Origin: Streptomyces sp. NBC_01478
GTDB lineage: Bacteria; Actinomycetota; Actinomycetes; Streptomycetales; Streptomycetaceae
Direction: 5' to 3'
DNA length: 64,000 nucleotides
NCBI RefSeq assembly: GCF_036227225.1
Contig: NZ_CP109444.1
Span: 3,453,501-3,517,500 of the forward strand
Under the pieces are notes generated by a model. The model made no database searches and was not told where the DNA came from. It saw only the letters and a program-made list of their open reading frames with translations. The first letter of the stretch is position 1. Each line of letters begins with the position of its first letter. Below are positions 51,075 to 62,100 of the stretch, in pieces. Position numbers and translations under genes: made by a program.

Positions 51075-54000
51075 AGCCCCAGGTTCCTCTTAATCGCCTT
51101 GGAGACCTTTGCCATTTCAGCCCCCTGTGACAGCTGGCAGACTTTACACGCAGATCCGTTGATGCCGTCGTTCTTTGCATAGGCTCTTCGCTCTGCATTT
51201 GTCATCTCTGACCCTCCGCCACGATAGTAGTGCAGAACCAGCGACGGATCATGCTCGGGAACCGGGGCGTGAGCCGTTCCTGCCGTCATCGTGGTGCCAC
51301 ATTCCGGGCACGGCTGCCCCTCACCCGCTGCCCGAGCAGCACGACCGCCAGCACCATTTGTCTGAGAGCCGCCATAGTGTCTGGCGCGACTGTAAGCCTC
51401 AGTCGCCGTGACCGGATTCTCCAGGTCAGTCGCAACACCGTTGGAATCCACTTCGAACCTGGCACCGCCACAGTTGTGGACGAGTACCGGCGTGGCGCCC
51501 GCCAGCACGTAATACGTGTGCTTGTCGCTGACCCCGAGATTATGGACCGTCGTTGTTTCGGTCCAGCGCTTGAGTGCCGTGATCTGGATTCGGGTGCCGG
51601 CACTCGTCTGGAGCCATTCGCCGGTGGTGAGGTCGGTGGCGTCGAGCCATTCGCCCAGGGCCGGGACCCAGAAGGGATGGTTGTCGGTGGCGGTGACGGT
51701 GGCCGTTTCGTCGCCCTCGTCTCCGTCCGTGTCGACGGTGATCTTGACGAGGTGCTTGATTCCCTGGCCGAGGATCGTCGTGGTGACGGTCTCGGTCGTC
51801 GTCTCACCGGTCTCGGGGTCGGTGGCGGTGACCTCGTCGCCCAGTTCCAGTTCCTCGATCGGCTTGGTGCTGCCGTCGGCCATCAGGACCAGCGTGCCGG
51901 TGACGAAACTGTTCAGGCAGCCCTTCTTGCCGAGGACCTTCTGTGCCACCTCGATGGCCTTCTGGCCCAGCCCCGTCTTCGCCAGCGCCTTGACGCCCGC
52001 GCCCACGCCCGCTCCGGCGGCGCCGCCCACCGCGCCGATGGCGCCTCCGATGCCTCCCGCCTTCAGGTAGCCGCCCACGCTGTGATCCGCGTTGTCGTCC
52101 ATCGCGTTGCCGACCAGGCCGCCCGCGAAGCCGGCGACGGCTCCGCAGCCCGCGGCCAGGGCCAGGCCCGCTCCGCCGGTGGCGGCACCTGCCGCGCCCG
52201 CCGCGCCGTAGCAGGCGGCGCCGACGGCGACCTCGACCGTGAAGGTGATGATCTCGGTCTTGTGCTTGTCGAGCCAGTTGTTCGCCTTGCACAACCAGTT
52301 GCACTCGGGAGCCGGCTTGGTGACCGTGACGGTCTTCGTCACGGTGACGGTGACGGTTTGGGAGCCCGAGCTGCTGCCCGTTCCCGTGTCGCCTCCGCCG
52401 CCACCGCCGGACTCGGGGCAGGCCGGGTTGGTCAGGCTGGGGCAACCGACGTAACTGGTCGTGCCGGCACCGAAGTCGTCCCGCAACGGCATCAGGCCGC
52501 TCGGGTCCGAGTTCGAGACAGGGCTGTTGTTGCTGTACGCGTACCCGTTCATGGAGAGCGGGTCGGCGATGTCCAGGACGGGGTCGGCCGAGATGAAGCG
52601 GCCCGTCTCCGGGTCGTACTCGCGGGCTCCGAGGTGGATCAGGCCGGTGGTGTTCTCGTCGGTGCCGCCGATGTACGCGCGGTGCAGGGCCCAGGTGTCG
52701 CTGGTGGAGCGTTCGACGCCGAACGGGTCCGTCTTCGTTCGCTTGACCTCCTGGCCCGAGGCCAGGGCGATGGTGAAGAGGGTGGTGCCCTGATGGTCGG
52801 GGATCAGGGCCAGGAGTGAGGTGGTGGCGGAGCCGCGGCTGGAGTGGCGGAGCACGGTCGGCGCACCGGCCTGGGAGTACGACCGCTGGGAGTAGGAGAC
52901 GGCTCCGTTGGCGTCTGTCGAGAGCTCCTGGCCGTCGAGGTAGAGGGTGTGGCTGCCGGCCGTGGTGGTGATCAGGCGGTTGCCCGCCGCGTCGTAGAGA
53001 TAGGTGGTGTCGTCGCCCAGCGTCCAGGTCTGGGGGGCGGTGGAGTTGCAGGTGTAGAGCTGGAGGTCTTTGCCGGTGGTGTAGTCGCCGTTGGGCACGT
53101 CGAGGCACTTGCCGGAGGCGACGTGCTTGAGGGTGTTCGAACTGGTCGCCGTCCACTGCTGGTTGGCCGCGCCGGTGCAGTCGGCGATGACGATCGCCGT
53201 GTTGTTGGCGGTGGCGCCGCCCGAGGGCATCACGCAGTGGCCGAGGACCTTGAGCGCGCCGGTTGAGGGGTCCGTCTCGGAGTCGGTCGCGTCGATGCGC
53301 AGGCGCTGCGGCTTGGTGCCGTTGCAGGTGTAGAGCTGCAGGGCGGTGCCGGCGGTGGTGGAACCGTTCGACAGGTCCAGGCACTTGCCGGACGAGTTGA
53401 CAGCTTGGCCCTCGCCCTCCGCGCCGAAGCCGGTGACCGTCTCGACCTTGCCGTCCCAGGTCCAGGTCAGCGACTGGGTGTCGCCCCCGTACATCCGGGT
53501 CTTCGCGTTGCCCGAGGCGTCGTAGCCGACGGTGGCGACCGAGTCCACCGTCGAGGAGTCGGAGGTGACCGTGGTCAGGGTGTGCGGCTGGGCGGTGACG
53601 CCGGAGCCGGACGGGTCGATGCCGTACTCGTACGACGTGGTGACGTCGAGGGTGGCGTCGGCGACCGTCGAGCCGTTCACCAACTCTACGGAGTGGTCGA
53701 CGAGTTGGTCGCGGTTGCCGATCGCGTCGTAGTGGTACGTCTGCCAGTAGCCGTCACCGTCCACGGTGGCCGTGACACCGTTCGGGGCGCCGGCCGACGT
53801 CACCGCGCAGGTCGTCGAGTTCGACGTCCAGGCCTGGTTCAGCTGGCCGAGCACGTCGTACGTGAAGCACTGGCGGTCGGTCTTGACCGCGGTGGAGTCG
53901 TCGTCGGCCGTCTTCGGGACGGTGTCGGCGAGGATGGTGATGTTGCCGGCCGCGTCGTAGGCGTACGTACGGTCGTTGACTCGGTAGGTGTCGGCGGTCT

Positions 54001-57000
54001 CCCGGTCGGTGATCGTCCGGGAGAGCTGTCCGGTGTTCTCGTTGTAGACGTTGGTCGTCCAGACCCGGTAGGGCTGTTCGCCGGTGACCGCGCGCAGCAC
54101 CTCGCCGTAGGGCGAGTAGTCGACCTCGGCGGTGTACCAGTCCTCACCCGAGGTGGAGACGGCGAGGCCGTCGCCGTCGTAGCGGGTGACGACGTCTTCC
54201 TTGGCGATGCCGCCGACCGCCGGGACGGTCGTCGAGGCAAGCTTGCCGGTCGCGGTGTAGGTGTAGCCGTAGGTGTAGGTGCCGGACAGGCCCTTGGTGG
54301 CGTCCGCCTCCGGGATCGTCACCGACTTGCCCGTCGGGCGGTACTCGTCGTCGTAGCCGGTGACCGAGGTCGTGTACGCCTTGTCGCCGGTGTAGCGCGT
54401 CGAGGTGGCCGGCTGGCCGAGGCCGCCGGTGACCGTGTCGTAAGTGAAGGAGGTCAGTGCCTTGCCCGAGGAACTGTCCAGCCGTTGCCCGGTGCTGCGG
54501 CCGAGCGCGTCGTAGCCGGTCCAGACCGTGGTGCCGTTCGCGTTCTTCGACGTCAGGAGGCGGTCCAGGTCGTCGTACGTGGTGACCGTCGTCCCGGTGT
54601 CGGGGTCGATCGCCTTGGTCTGGCGGCCGCGCGCGTCGTACTTCCACTCCCACTCGTTGCCGTCGGCATCCGTCGCGGAGACCCGGTTGCCGCGGGTGTC
54701 ATAGGTGTAGTGGGTGGAGGTGAAGGCCGCCTTCAGGGCATCCGTGTAGTGGTCGACGCGGACCGCGCGGCCGAGCTGGTCGGTGTAGGTACGGGTGGAG
54801 GCGGCGCCGGTGGGGGCGATCACCTTGGTGTAGTCGTAGCCGTACTCGTACGTGGTCCGCTTGGTGGCCTTGGCGGTGCCCGCCTCATAGGGGGTGACGG
54901 TCAGCGGTCGGTCCATGCCGTCGTAGGTGGTGACCGTCGAGGAGCGGAGGACGAAGTCGCTGACGGGCTCGAAGAGTTCACCGGTCGGCTCGCCCTCGGC
55001 GAGGTACGCGCCGTCGACCCGGCGGACCGTACCGCTGGAGTTGTAGTGGGTGTCGGTGATCAGCCGACCGCCGCCGGCCGCCTCGGACTGGGTCTGGCGG
55101 ACCCGGCCGAGACCGTCGTAGAGGGTGACGGAGTCCTCGTACGTGCCGTTGTCGCGCAGGGTGTGGCCGGTGACGGCGGTGGGCTTGCCGGTGGTGACGG
55201 CGTAGGTGTACTTCGTCGACGGTTTGTCGGTGGCCGGGTCCTGTGACGCCGTCCACATGGCGGTGGCGCGGCCGAGCGCGTCGTAGGCGTAGGTGGTGGT
55301 GTTGCCATTGGCGTCGGTGCTGGTCAGGGCGGTGCCGCGGCCGGGGTCGACGGTTGTGGTGGAGGTGTAGCCGAGGGCGTTGGTCGCGGTGGTGGAGTAG
55401 ACCTGGCCGGTGGTCGGCGCGTAGGTGGTCTTCGCCTGGTTGTTCCCGGCGTCCGTCACCGTGGCGATGCGGCCGTAGTCGTCGTACGTCGTGGTGGAGG
55501 TGCGGATCCAGTCGGCGCCGGCGCCGTTGATCGTCCACGTCTTCGTCGCGAGGCCGTAGGTGGGGGCGGTGCCGTACTCGGCGCCGTCGTAGGCACTGCG
55601 GGTGCCGGAGACGACGTCGTCGGCGGTCGCGGTGGCGGCGGCCGAGCAGCGCCCTGCGGTGGTCCTGACCTGCTTGACCGCGCCGATGATGTGCTTGCTG
55701 GTGTTGTTCAGGTACTCGGTGACCGTGCAGGTCTCGTCCCCGGTGACACCGGTGTCGCCCTCGGAGTCGACCTGGGTGGGCAGGCCGTAGGAGTCGTAGG
55801 TGGTGGAGACGCGGACCAGGGCGGAGGTCCGGGCGTTGTCATCACCGGTGGCCGAGATCCGGTTGTAGGTGTCGGTGCGGGCGGTCTGGACCCGGTAGGA
55901 CATCAGGTCCGCGATGCCGTTGTCGCGGGAACGGTTGCCCAGCTCGACCGCGGTCGGGACGGTCACCGTCCGGGTGGGCCCCATGTAGGTGTCGGCGGCC
56001 TTGTTGAAGGTGATGGTCTCGGCGACCGCGCCCTGGAAGGCGGGATGGTCGTCCGCGATCTTCGTTCCGTACCAGGCGTAGACGGAGACGTCCCGTACAC
56101 CCTGGCTGCCCGGCAGCGGGTCGCCGTCCATGCCCCGGAAGTAGCGGGTCGCGGTCTTGGACTGGACGGTGCCCTGGGTCGAGTCCGTCGTGCCGTGTTT
56201 CGTGTAGACCAGTCCGTAGCCGTGCCACTGATCGTAGGTGCGCGTCTTCTTCTTGGAGAACTCGGTCTGGTTCAGGGCCCAGGCCCCGCCCCCGTCGTAG
56301 TCATAGCTGGTGACGACATCCGGAACACCGTCCACCCGGGGCTTCTCGGTGATGGAGGTGACGACGTACTTGTTGAACCAGTCGATGGTCTCCTCGGCCG
56401 GGTCCGGCGACCAGTAGACCGGGTAGCAAAGACCGGCGTTCTCCTCGGGCTTGGGGAAGCCGGAGCCGGTCGAGCAGGCGTCCTTGGGGGTCGAGTACTC
56501 GACGTCGATCTCGCCGCCGTACTCGGTGACGACGCGTCGGATGCGCAGCCGGTCGAAGGCGGGGCGGGGATCGCTCGCGCCCTCCACCACACGGTTGGGC
56601 ATGGGGGCGTTGTTGTGCGAGAACTCCACCGACGCCATGGGCTCGCTGTCGCCGTCCGGGGCGTCCGCGTCCGGGCCGAAGCCGGTGCGGGTGACCGACT
56701 CGAGCCAGAGCGGGGGCGAGGTGTCGGTGAGGGTCCTGGGGAAGGACTGCGCGAGCGTGTAGCTGTCTACCTTGTAGAGGGCCGTGTCGCCCTTGGCCCG
56801 CTGGGCCTTGGTCGTGACGGAGTACAGACGCAAGTTGTTGAAGAAGGTCGGCGAGCCCACGTAGCAGTTCTCGTCCGGGTCGGCGCAGTACAGGTCCGCC
56901 GGGGTGTCGTACCAGTACTGGTTGAGGCCGGGGTCACCGGACGTGAGGTTCGTGTCGGTGCAGACCGCTCCGTCGCCGGCGAAGCAGCGCTGCCGGGTGG

Positions 57001-58729
57001 TGAAGTCGACCTCGGCGACCGGCTCGGCGGTGTAGAACGTGGACATGCGCTGGCCGTACTCGATGCGGTCGAGGGTGCTCGCGCGGTGGTAGTAGGCGGG
57101 TGAGCTGTACTTGCTGTTCTTGGCGTAGTAGTTGCCCTGGCGGTCCCACCACAGGGACATCACGTTGTTCTGGGGGTCGACGACGAAGTCGAGGTTCCAG
57201 CGCCAGGCCTGTTGGCAGAACGAGTCCTTGAAGGCCGCGTGGTAGCAGGGCTCGCCCACCTGGTTGCCGGCGACCGGGACGGTGAGGACGGAGTCGGTGG
57301 TCTCCTTGCCCGAGGTCCAGCCGGTCACGGTGTTGCGGCCGAAGTAGTACTTCGTCCCGTCGCGCGCGGTGATGCGCCAGTACTCGCCCTCGTTGTCGCC
57401 GTTGACGACGTCGCTCGCGGTGAGCAGGTCCACCTTGGAGCCGTCGCCGTTGGCGGTCGTCCACACCCCGGTCTCGTCGTCCTTGACGAGTTCGGTGGTG
57501 CTTCCGCCGAGGCTGAGCACCGCGTTGTCGGAGCCCTGGCACAGGTCGCCGGTGTCGATGCCGTCGTTGTTGGCGTCGCCCGCGGTGTCGTCGGAGCAGG
57601 AGCGGTACGTGGTCTCGATGGAGCCGGGGTTGTAGTCCCAGCCGTCACCGATCCAGGAGGCCTGGTTGTTGGAGACGGACGTACGGCCGTCCACCACCTG
57701 CGAGTTGTACTGGAAGGCGACCGTCGGGGTCGGTCCGGCCGGGACGGTCGGCGAGGTCACCGAGTAGGTGTACGTGAAAGCGCCCGAGGAGCCGCCGGCC
57801 GACCAGCTTCCGGCGCTGGCGAGCGGGGTGGCGGTGAAGTCGCCCTTGGCGCCCGAGCCGGAGTCGACGGCGGCGACGACCGCCGAGCCGGCGGACGCGG
57901 ACGCCTCGGGGAGCAGGGTCTTCAACGCCCCGCCGGTGGAGGCGTTTCCACGGTAGACGGCGTCACTCACCGTGCCGTCGTCGCCCTTGGCGGACGCCGT
58001 GGACGCGGTCGTGCCCGCGGACAGGCCGGTGACGTCGAGAGCGGCGGTCGCCCGGCCCGTGTCGTCGTCGTTCTCGGTGGTCAGGTAGGTGGCATCGGTG
58101 CAGCCCTCGGTGTCGGGGGTGGTGAGGAAGCAGGCCGGGAGCTGGACGAGCTGCATCCGGTCGGCCCAGTCGGCGCTGTAGAGCTGCTCGAACTCGCTGT
58201 AGTCCAGGGCGATGTCGACCTCGCCCGTGGCGGTGGCGGGCGGGGTGACGGTGAGCAGTACGCCCTTGACCTCGGCGGTGTCCGTCTGGGCGGCGGAGGC
58301 GAGTTCGACGCCCCAGTCACCGGCGAGCGCGGCGGCCTGCGCGGTGGTCGCGTCCTCGGGGGCGCCGACGAGGACCGGCAGGTCACCGGCCTGCACGAGG
58401 GTGCCGGCAGTGGGTGACGCGAGCTTGGCGGCGGCCTCGCCCCCGGCCGGTGCCTCGGCGTTGGCCGGTTCGTACTCCACCGGCTCGACGGTTCCCTCGC
58501 CTGTCAGTTCCTCCAGGGCACCGGTCTCCGCGTCCTCGGCGGCCGGCTCGGTCTGGAGGTCGATGAGGCCGACGTCGGCACGGCCGTCCCCCGGGGGAAG
58601 CGCGAAGGCCTGGGCCGGAAGGAGCGCCACAAGCAAGGCGATCGCGACGGCGAATCCAATGCGCGTCCGAGTGCGGGTACGCCGACCCCAGAACTCCGGA
58701 GGCCTCCGGAAAAAGGCAGCACGACGCAC
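51071..58729 (-). CDS. Secreted RHS/YD-repeat polymorphic toxin with lectin, HINT and nuclease tip
   Basis: This 2,552-residue protein starts with a Sec-type signal peptide (IGFAVAIALLVALLPAQAFA). A SpvB-like part follows (TPTVAFQYNSQVVDGRTSVS), then many YD/RHS repeats from about residue 1050. A ricin-type beta-trefoil lectin lies near 1775-1905 (SGKCLDLSNGSTTAGTALQL, SGKCLDVPNGDYTTGKDLQL). The RHS core ends in GRFISADPVLDIADPLSMNG and NSDPSGL near 2078. A Gly/Ala-rich hydrophobic stretch, a pretoxin HINT domain (2271-2420, CLNSFVTGTLV to VLVHNC) and a 130-residue tip complete it. The tip has CPECG and CKVC pairs and HAPVPEHDP, typical of zinc-bound HNH/EndoVII-like nucleases. The HINT domain probably frees the tip by self-cleavage. 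Confidence 0.92.
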   Translation of the reverse strand: MRRAAFFRRPPEFWGRRTRTRTRIGFAVAIALLVALLPAQAFALPPGDGRADVGLIDLQTEPAAEDAETGALEELTGEGTVEPVEYEPANAEAPAGGEAAAKLASPTAGTLVQAGDLPVLVGAPEDATTAQAAALAGDWGVELASAAQTDTAEVKGVLLTVTPPATATGEVDIALDYSEFEQLYSADWADRMQLVQLPACFLTTPDTEGCTDATYLTTENDDDTGRATAALDVTGLSAGTTASTASAKGDDGTVSDAVYRGNASTGGALKTLLPEASASAGSAVVAAVDSGSGAKGDFTATPLASAGSWSAGGSSGAFTYTYSVTSPTVPAGPTPTVAFQYNSQVVDGRTSVSNNQASWIGDGWDYNPGSIETTYRSCSDDTAGDANNDGIDTGDLCQGSDNAVLSLGGSTTELVKDDETGVWTTANGDGSKVDLLTASDVVNGDNEGEYWRITARDGTKYYFGRNTVTGWTSGKETTDSVLTVPVAGNQVGEPCYHAAFKDSFCQQAWRWNLDFVVDPQNNVMSLWWDRQGNYYAKNSKYSSPAYYHRASTLDRIEYGQRMSTFYTAEPVAEVDFTTRQRCFAGDGAVCTDTNLTSGDPGLNQYWYDTPADLYCADPDENCYVGSPTFFNNLRLYSVTTKAQRAKGDTALYKVDSYTLAQSFPRTLTDTSPPLWLESVTRTGFGPDADAPDGDSEPMASVEFSHNNAPMPNRVVEGASDPRPAFDRLRIRRVVTEYGGEIDVEYSTPKDACSTGSGFPKPEENAGLCYPVYWSPDPAEETIDWFNKYVVTSITEKPRVDGVPDVVTSYDYDGGGAWALNQTEFSKKKTRTYDQWHGYGLVYTKHGTTDSTQGTVQSKTATRYFRGMDGDPLPGSQGVRDVSVYAWYGTKIADDHPAFQGAVAETITFNKAADTYMGPTRTVTVPTAVELGNRSRDNGIADLMSYRVQTARTDTYNRISATGDDNARTSALVRVSTTYDSYGLPTQVDSEGDTGVTGDETCTVTEYLNNTSKHIIGAVKQVRTTAGRCSAAATATADDVVSGTRSAYDGAEYGTAPTYGLATKTWTINGAGADWIRTSTTTYDDYGRIATVTDAGNNQAKTTYAPTTGQVYSTTATNALGYTSTTTVDPGRGTALTSTDANGNTTTYAYDALGRATAMWTASQDPATDKPSTKYTYAVTTGKPTAVTGHTLRDNGTYEDSVTLYDGLGRVRQTQSEAAGGGRLITDTHYNSSGTVRRVDGAYLAEGEPTGELFEPVSDFVLRSSTVTTYDGMDRPLTVTPYEAGTAKATKRTTYEYGYDYTKVIAPTGAASTRTYTDQLGRAVRVDHYTDALKAAFTSTHYTYDTRGNRVSATDADGNEWEWKYDARGRQTKAIDPDTGTTVTTYDDLDRLLTSKNANGTTVWTGYDALGRSTGQRLDSSSGKALTSFTYDTVTGGLGQPATSTRYTGDKAYTTSVTGYDDEYRPTGKSVTIPEADATKGLSGTYTYGYTYTATGKLASTTVPAVGGIAKEDVVTRYDGDGLAVSTSGEDWYTAEVDYSPYGEVLRAVTGEQPYRVWTTNVYNENTGQLSRTITDRETADTYRVNDRTYAYDAAGNITILADTVPKTADDDSTAVKTDRQCFTYDVLGQLNQAWTSNSTTCAVTSAGAPNGVTATVDGDGYWQTYHYDAIGNRDQLVDHSVELVNGSTVADATLDVTTSYEYGIDPSGSGVTAQPHTLTTVTSDSSTVDSVATVGYDASGNAKTRMYGGDTQSLTWTWDGKVETVTGFGAEGEGQAVNSSGKCLDLSNGSTTAGTALQLYTCNGTKPQRLRIDATDSETDPSTGALKVLGHCVMPSGGATANNTAIVIADCTGAANQQWTATSSNTLKHVASGKCLDVPNGDYTTGKDLQLYTCNSTAPQTWTLGDDTTYLYDAAGNRLITTTAGSHTLYLDGQELSTDANGAVSYSQRSYSQAGAPTVLRHSSRGSATTSLLALIPDHQGTTLFTIALASGQEVKRTKTDPFGVERSTSDTWALHRAYIGGTDENTTGLIHLGAREYDPETGRFISADPVLDIADPLSMNGYAYSNNSPVSNSDPSGLMPLRDDFGAGTTSYVGCPSLTNPACPESGGGGGGDTGTGSSSGSQTVTVTVTKTVTVTKPAPECNWLCKANNWLDKHKTEIITFTVEVAVGAACYGAAGAAGAATGGAGLALAAGCGAVAGFAGGLVGNAMDDNADHSVGGYLKAGGIGGAIGAVGGAAGAGVGAGVKALAKTGLGQKAIEVAQKVLGKKGCLNSFVTGTLVLMADGSTKPIEELELGDEVTATDPETGETTTETVTTTILGQGIKHLVKITVDTDGDEGDETATVTATDNHPFWVPALGEWLDATDLTTGEWLQTSAGTRIQITALKRWTETTTVHNLGVSDKHTYYVLAGATPVLVHNCGGARFEVDSNGVATDLENPVTATEAYSRARHYGGSQTNGAGGRAARAAGEGQPCPECGTTMTAGTAHAPVPEHDPSLVLHYYRGGGSEMTNAERRAYAKNDGINGSACKVCQLSQGAEMAKVSKAIKRNLGL

Positions 58730-59147
58730 GGAACAACCCCCCGATGAGACGGGCCGAGATGGAATTCGAACCCGTGGAAAAACTCGTTGCCAGTGAGCGG
58801 AACTTTGAGTCGGAGTCGACCGGATGTCAACTCAACTTCTCCACATGTGTACTTGATCACGCCCATACTCCGGGCATACCTCAGCCATCTGGGCATTTCA
58901 CCCCGCCAATGGCCCTGAACTGCCAACTCTCGACCACGAGATGGCCACGTCACCCCCACAGCAACCCCAAGAACAGGTAGCGCACAGGTCAACGATGAGT
59001 CATGATCTGCCCTCACATCACCTTTACATCCGGCACCGGACGAAGCCGCTTCACTGGCTTTTCACAGGATTCTCATAGCGCTGCTCGGTGTGCGCTCATT
59101 TTCTGGTTTTCCCTGCCCGGGAAATCCAACGGGAGGGAAAGCGCCCT
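58730..59147. other. Divergent intergenic region between toxin and companion genes
   Basis: This 418-base gap carries the promoters and leaders of two large divergent secreted-protein genes. It is AT-richer than the flanking coding DNA. GGGAGGG at about 59,131 is the ribosome site of the plus-strand gene. I see no gene here and no -35/-10 pair strong enough to name. Confidence 0.6.
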
Positions 59148-62100
59148 ATGGGCATTCGACAGCGGATACCACTGCGGATTCCACCGCGAACTCCACGCGG
59201 CAGAAAGGCCGTTGCCCTTACCGCCGCCGCTTTGGCGGCGGCTCTGGGGCTGGCGGCGCTGCCCCTCCTCGACACCGATGCCACCGCCCCCGGCACCGCC
59301 AGGGCGGACGCCTCGAACACCGCGCCGCTCGACGAGGACACCGCCCAGGACAAGGCCCGTAGCACCAAGAAGCGCGTGGAGGTCACCGCGCTGCGCACCG
59401 CCACGAGCACCACGTACGCCCTGCCCGACGGCCGGTTCGAGTACCGGGCGCACACGGCGGCGATCCGCGCGAAGGTGGACGGCGACTGGCGGGCCATCGA
59501 CACCACGCTGGCGCGGACCCGCGACGGGGACTGGAAGCCGAAGGCCACCAACAGTCCAGTGGTGTTCTCGGGCGGCGGTGACGACACACGTGCCGCGCGG
59601 GACACCCGACGGGCGCTGCTCACCACGTACGCCGAGGACACCGGCACCGCCGAAACCGCCGTCACCGGCAGCGAGTTGGTGTCCTTCACCAGTGAGGGCC
59701 ACACCCTGACCCTCACCTGGCCCGGCAGCGTCCCCGAGCCGGTGGTCCAGGACGACCGTGCCCTGTACCCCGACATCCTCGACGGCGTGGACCTCCTCCT
59801 CACCGCGCGCGACACCGGCTTCTCGCACGTCCTGATCGTCAAGACCCGTGCGGCCGCGGCGAGTTCGGCCCTGAAGAAGCTGACCTACGGTCTGACCTCG
59901 CCGGACCTGGCCTTCTCCGTCGACCCGACGATCGACGTGGTGACCGCCAAGGACGCCGACGGTGCGGAGATCGCGGTCTCCCCCACGCCGTACATGTGGG
60001 ACTCGGCCGGTGAGCCCGACACCACGACGGGCGCCGACCCCGAGCCCTCGGCCCCCGTCGACGAAACTCCCTCCCCCTCGTACTCGGAGGAGGAGGGAGC
60101 GGAGATCGGCGAGGAGACCGACGCCCCTTCGGACAGCGACGACACCAGCGCGCCGACCGCCACGCCCTCCTCGGGGGCGGAGGACGCCACGGCCACTCCG
60201 TCCTCCCCCACCACCGGCGAGGAGAGCGACAGCGCGACCCCGGGCTCCGGGACCGGCACGGTGGACCCGGCCGCGTACGACACGGGCAACTCCCCGGCGC
60301 TCCAGGCCACTTACCGGACGTCAGCCGCTCTCACCACCGACGAGGTCTTCGCGCTGGACGGCCTCGCGGGCCCCGGCATCGGCAGCACGACCGCGATCGC
60401 CGACGCGGCCCTGACCGGCGACGACCGAGACGGCCACGAGACCACCCTCACCGTCACCCCCGACGCCGACTTCCTCGCCGCCGAGGACACCGAGCTGCCC
60501 CTCTTCATCGACCCTTCCTTCGCCGGCCACAAGGAAGCCTGGACCACGGCGTACACCCGCGCCCCCGCGGCCAGTTTCTGGAACGGCACCAACTTCAACG
60601 ACGGCACCAGCGAGGCCCGCGTCGGCTACGAGTCGACGACTTACGGCAAGTCACGTTCGTTCTTCCGCCTCGACTGGAGCCCGTCCCTGAAGGGGGCGCA
60701 GATCACCTCGGCCTCGATCACCGCGCTGGAGACGTACTCCTGGTCCTGCAACGGCCGTACCGTCCAGCTGTGGGAGACCAGCGCCATCTCCTCCAAGACG
60801 ACCTGGAACAACCAGCCGTCCTGGAAGAACCAGATCGACTCCAAGGACCTGGCCCACGGCTACAGCAGTTCCTGCCCCGACGACTACGTGAAGTTCGACG
60901 CCAAGTCCCTTGCCCAGGACGCCGCCGACGGCGGCTGGGACAAGATCACCATCGGGCTGAAGGCGGCCGCGGACGGTGAGGACGACGCGGGTGCCTGGAA
61001 GAAGTTCAAGGCCACCGGCGACCACTCGCCGTACATCAAGGCGTACTACAACCGGAAGCCGGCCGTCCCCAGCTCGCTCACGATGACCCCGGGTCCGGAC
61101 TGCGACCGCACGTCCCCGTACGCGCACGTCGGCAAGTCCGACCTGGTCTTCGCCGCGACCTCCTCCGACAAGGACGGCAACCTGGCGTCCCTGGACTTCG
61201 AGGTGTGGCGCACCGGCTACGGCGACTCCAAGATCCTCGACAAGAACGTCAGCACCGACACCGCCGGCCACGCCTCCACCACCGTCGCCTCGTCCAAGTT
61301 CACGAACGGCTACACCTACTCGTGGCGGGTGCGCGCCCTCGACGCGGAAGGTGCCGGGTCCGCGTACGCCCCCACCGCAGACCCCCTCGTCTGCCGCTTC
61401 GTCTACGACAGCGACGCCCCCAACTCCCCGAAGGTCTCCTCCACCGACTTCCCCGAGGCCGACGACAGCGGCAGCGTGTGGTCGAAGGTCAAGTTCGGCA
61501 CCGCCGGCTCGTTCACCTTCGCGCCCGACGCCGACACCGACGTCACCAGGTTCGCGTACTCCTTCAACTCCACCGCCTACTCCGGCAGTACGACCGTCAC
61601 GGCCGGCGCCTCCGGGACCGCCTCGCTCAAGCCCCCGGTCGCCGGGCCGAACATCCTGTACGTGCGGGCCGTCGACTCCGCGGGCAATGTCTCGGAGGGC
61701 ACCAAGTACCTCTTCTACGTCACTCCCCGGGACGTGGCCGACACCGCCGGCGACACCACCGGGGACGGCAATCCCGATCTGCTCGTGATCGACGAGAACG
61801 GCAACCTCCGCCTGTACCCGGCCAGTTCGACCGGTGACCTGCACGTCAGCCTCGATGCCGCGCACCGGGCGGGTGTCCCGCTGATCGACAACGACGAGAG
61901 CGGGTACTGGAAGTCGGCCACCGACAACTCCCCCGCCCTGATCGCCCACGGCGGCGACCTGCTCCCCGGCGACGGCGCCACCGACCTGATCGCCCGCATG
62001 CCGGACGGCAAGCTGTACGCCTACCGGGGCGACGGCTACGGCAGTCTGGACGTCTCGCAGCGCATGGCGGTCCGGCTGCCCTCCGGATCGCCCGACCCCG

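Noticed and set aside
58744..58796. TTCGAACCC-containing stretch upstream of the RHS gene that resembles a tRNA T-arm or attachment-site remnant
   Set aside because: Only the T-loop-like bases fit; the T stem has mismatches and I find no acceptor, D-arm or anticodon arm at tRNA distance on either strand.
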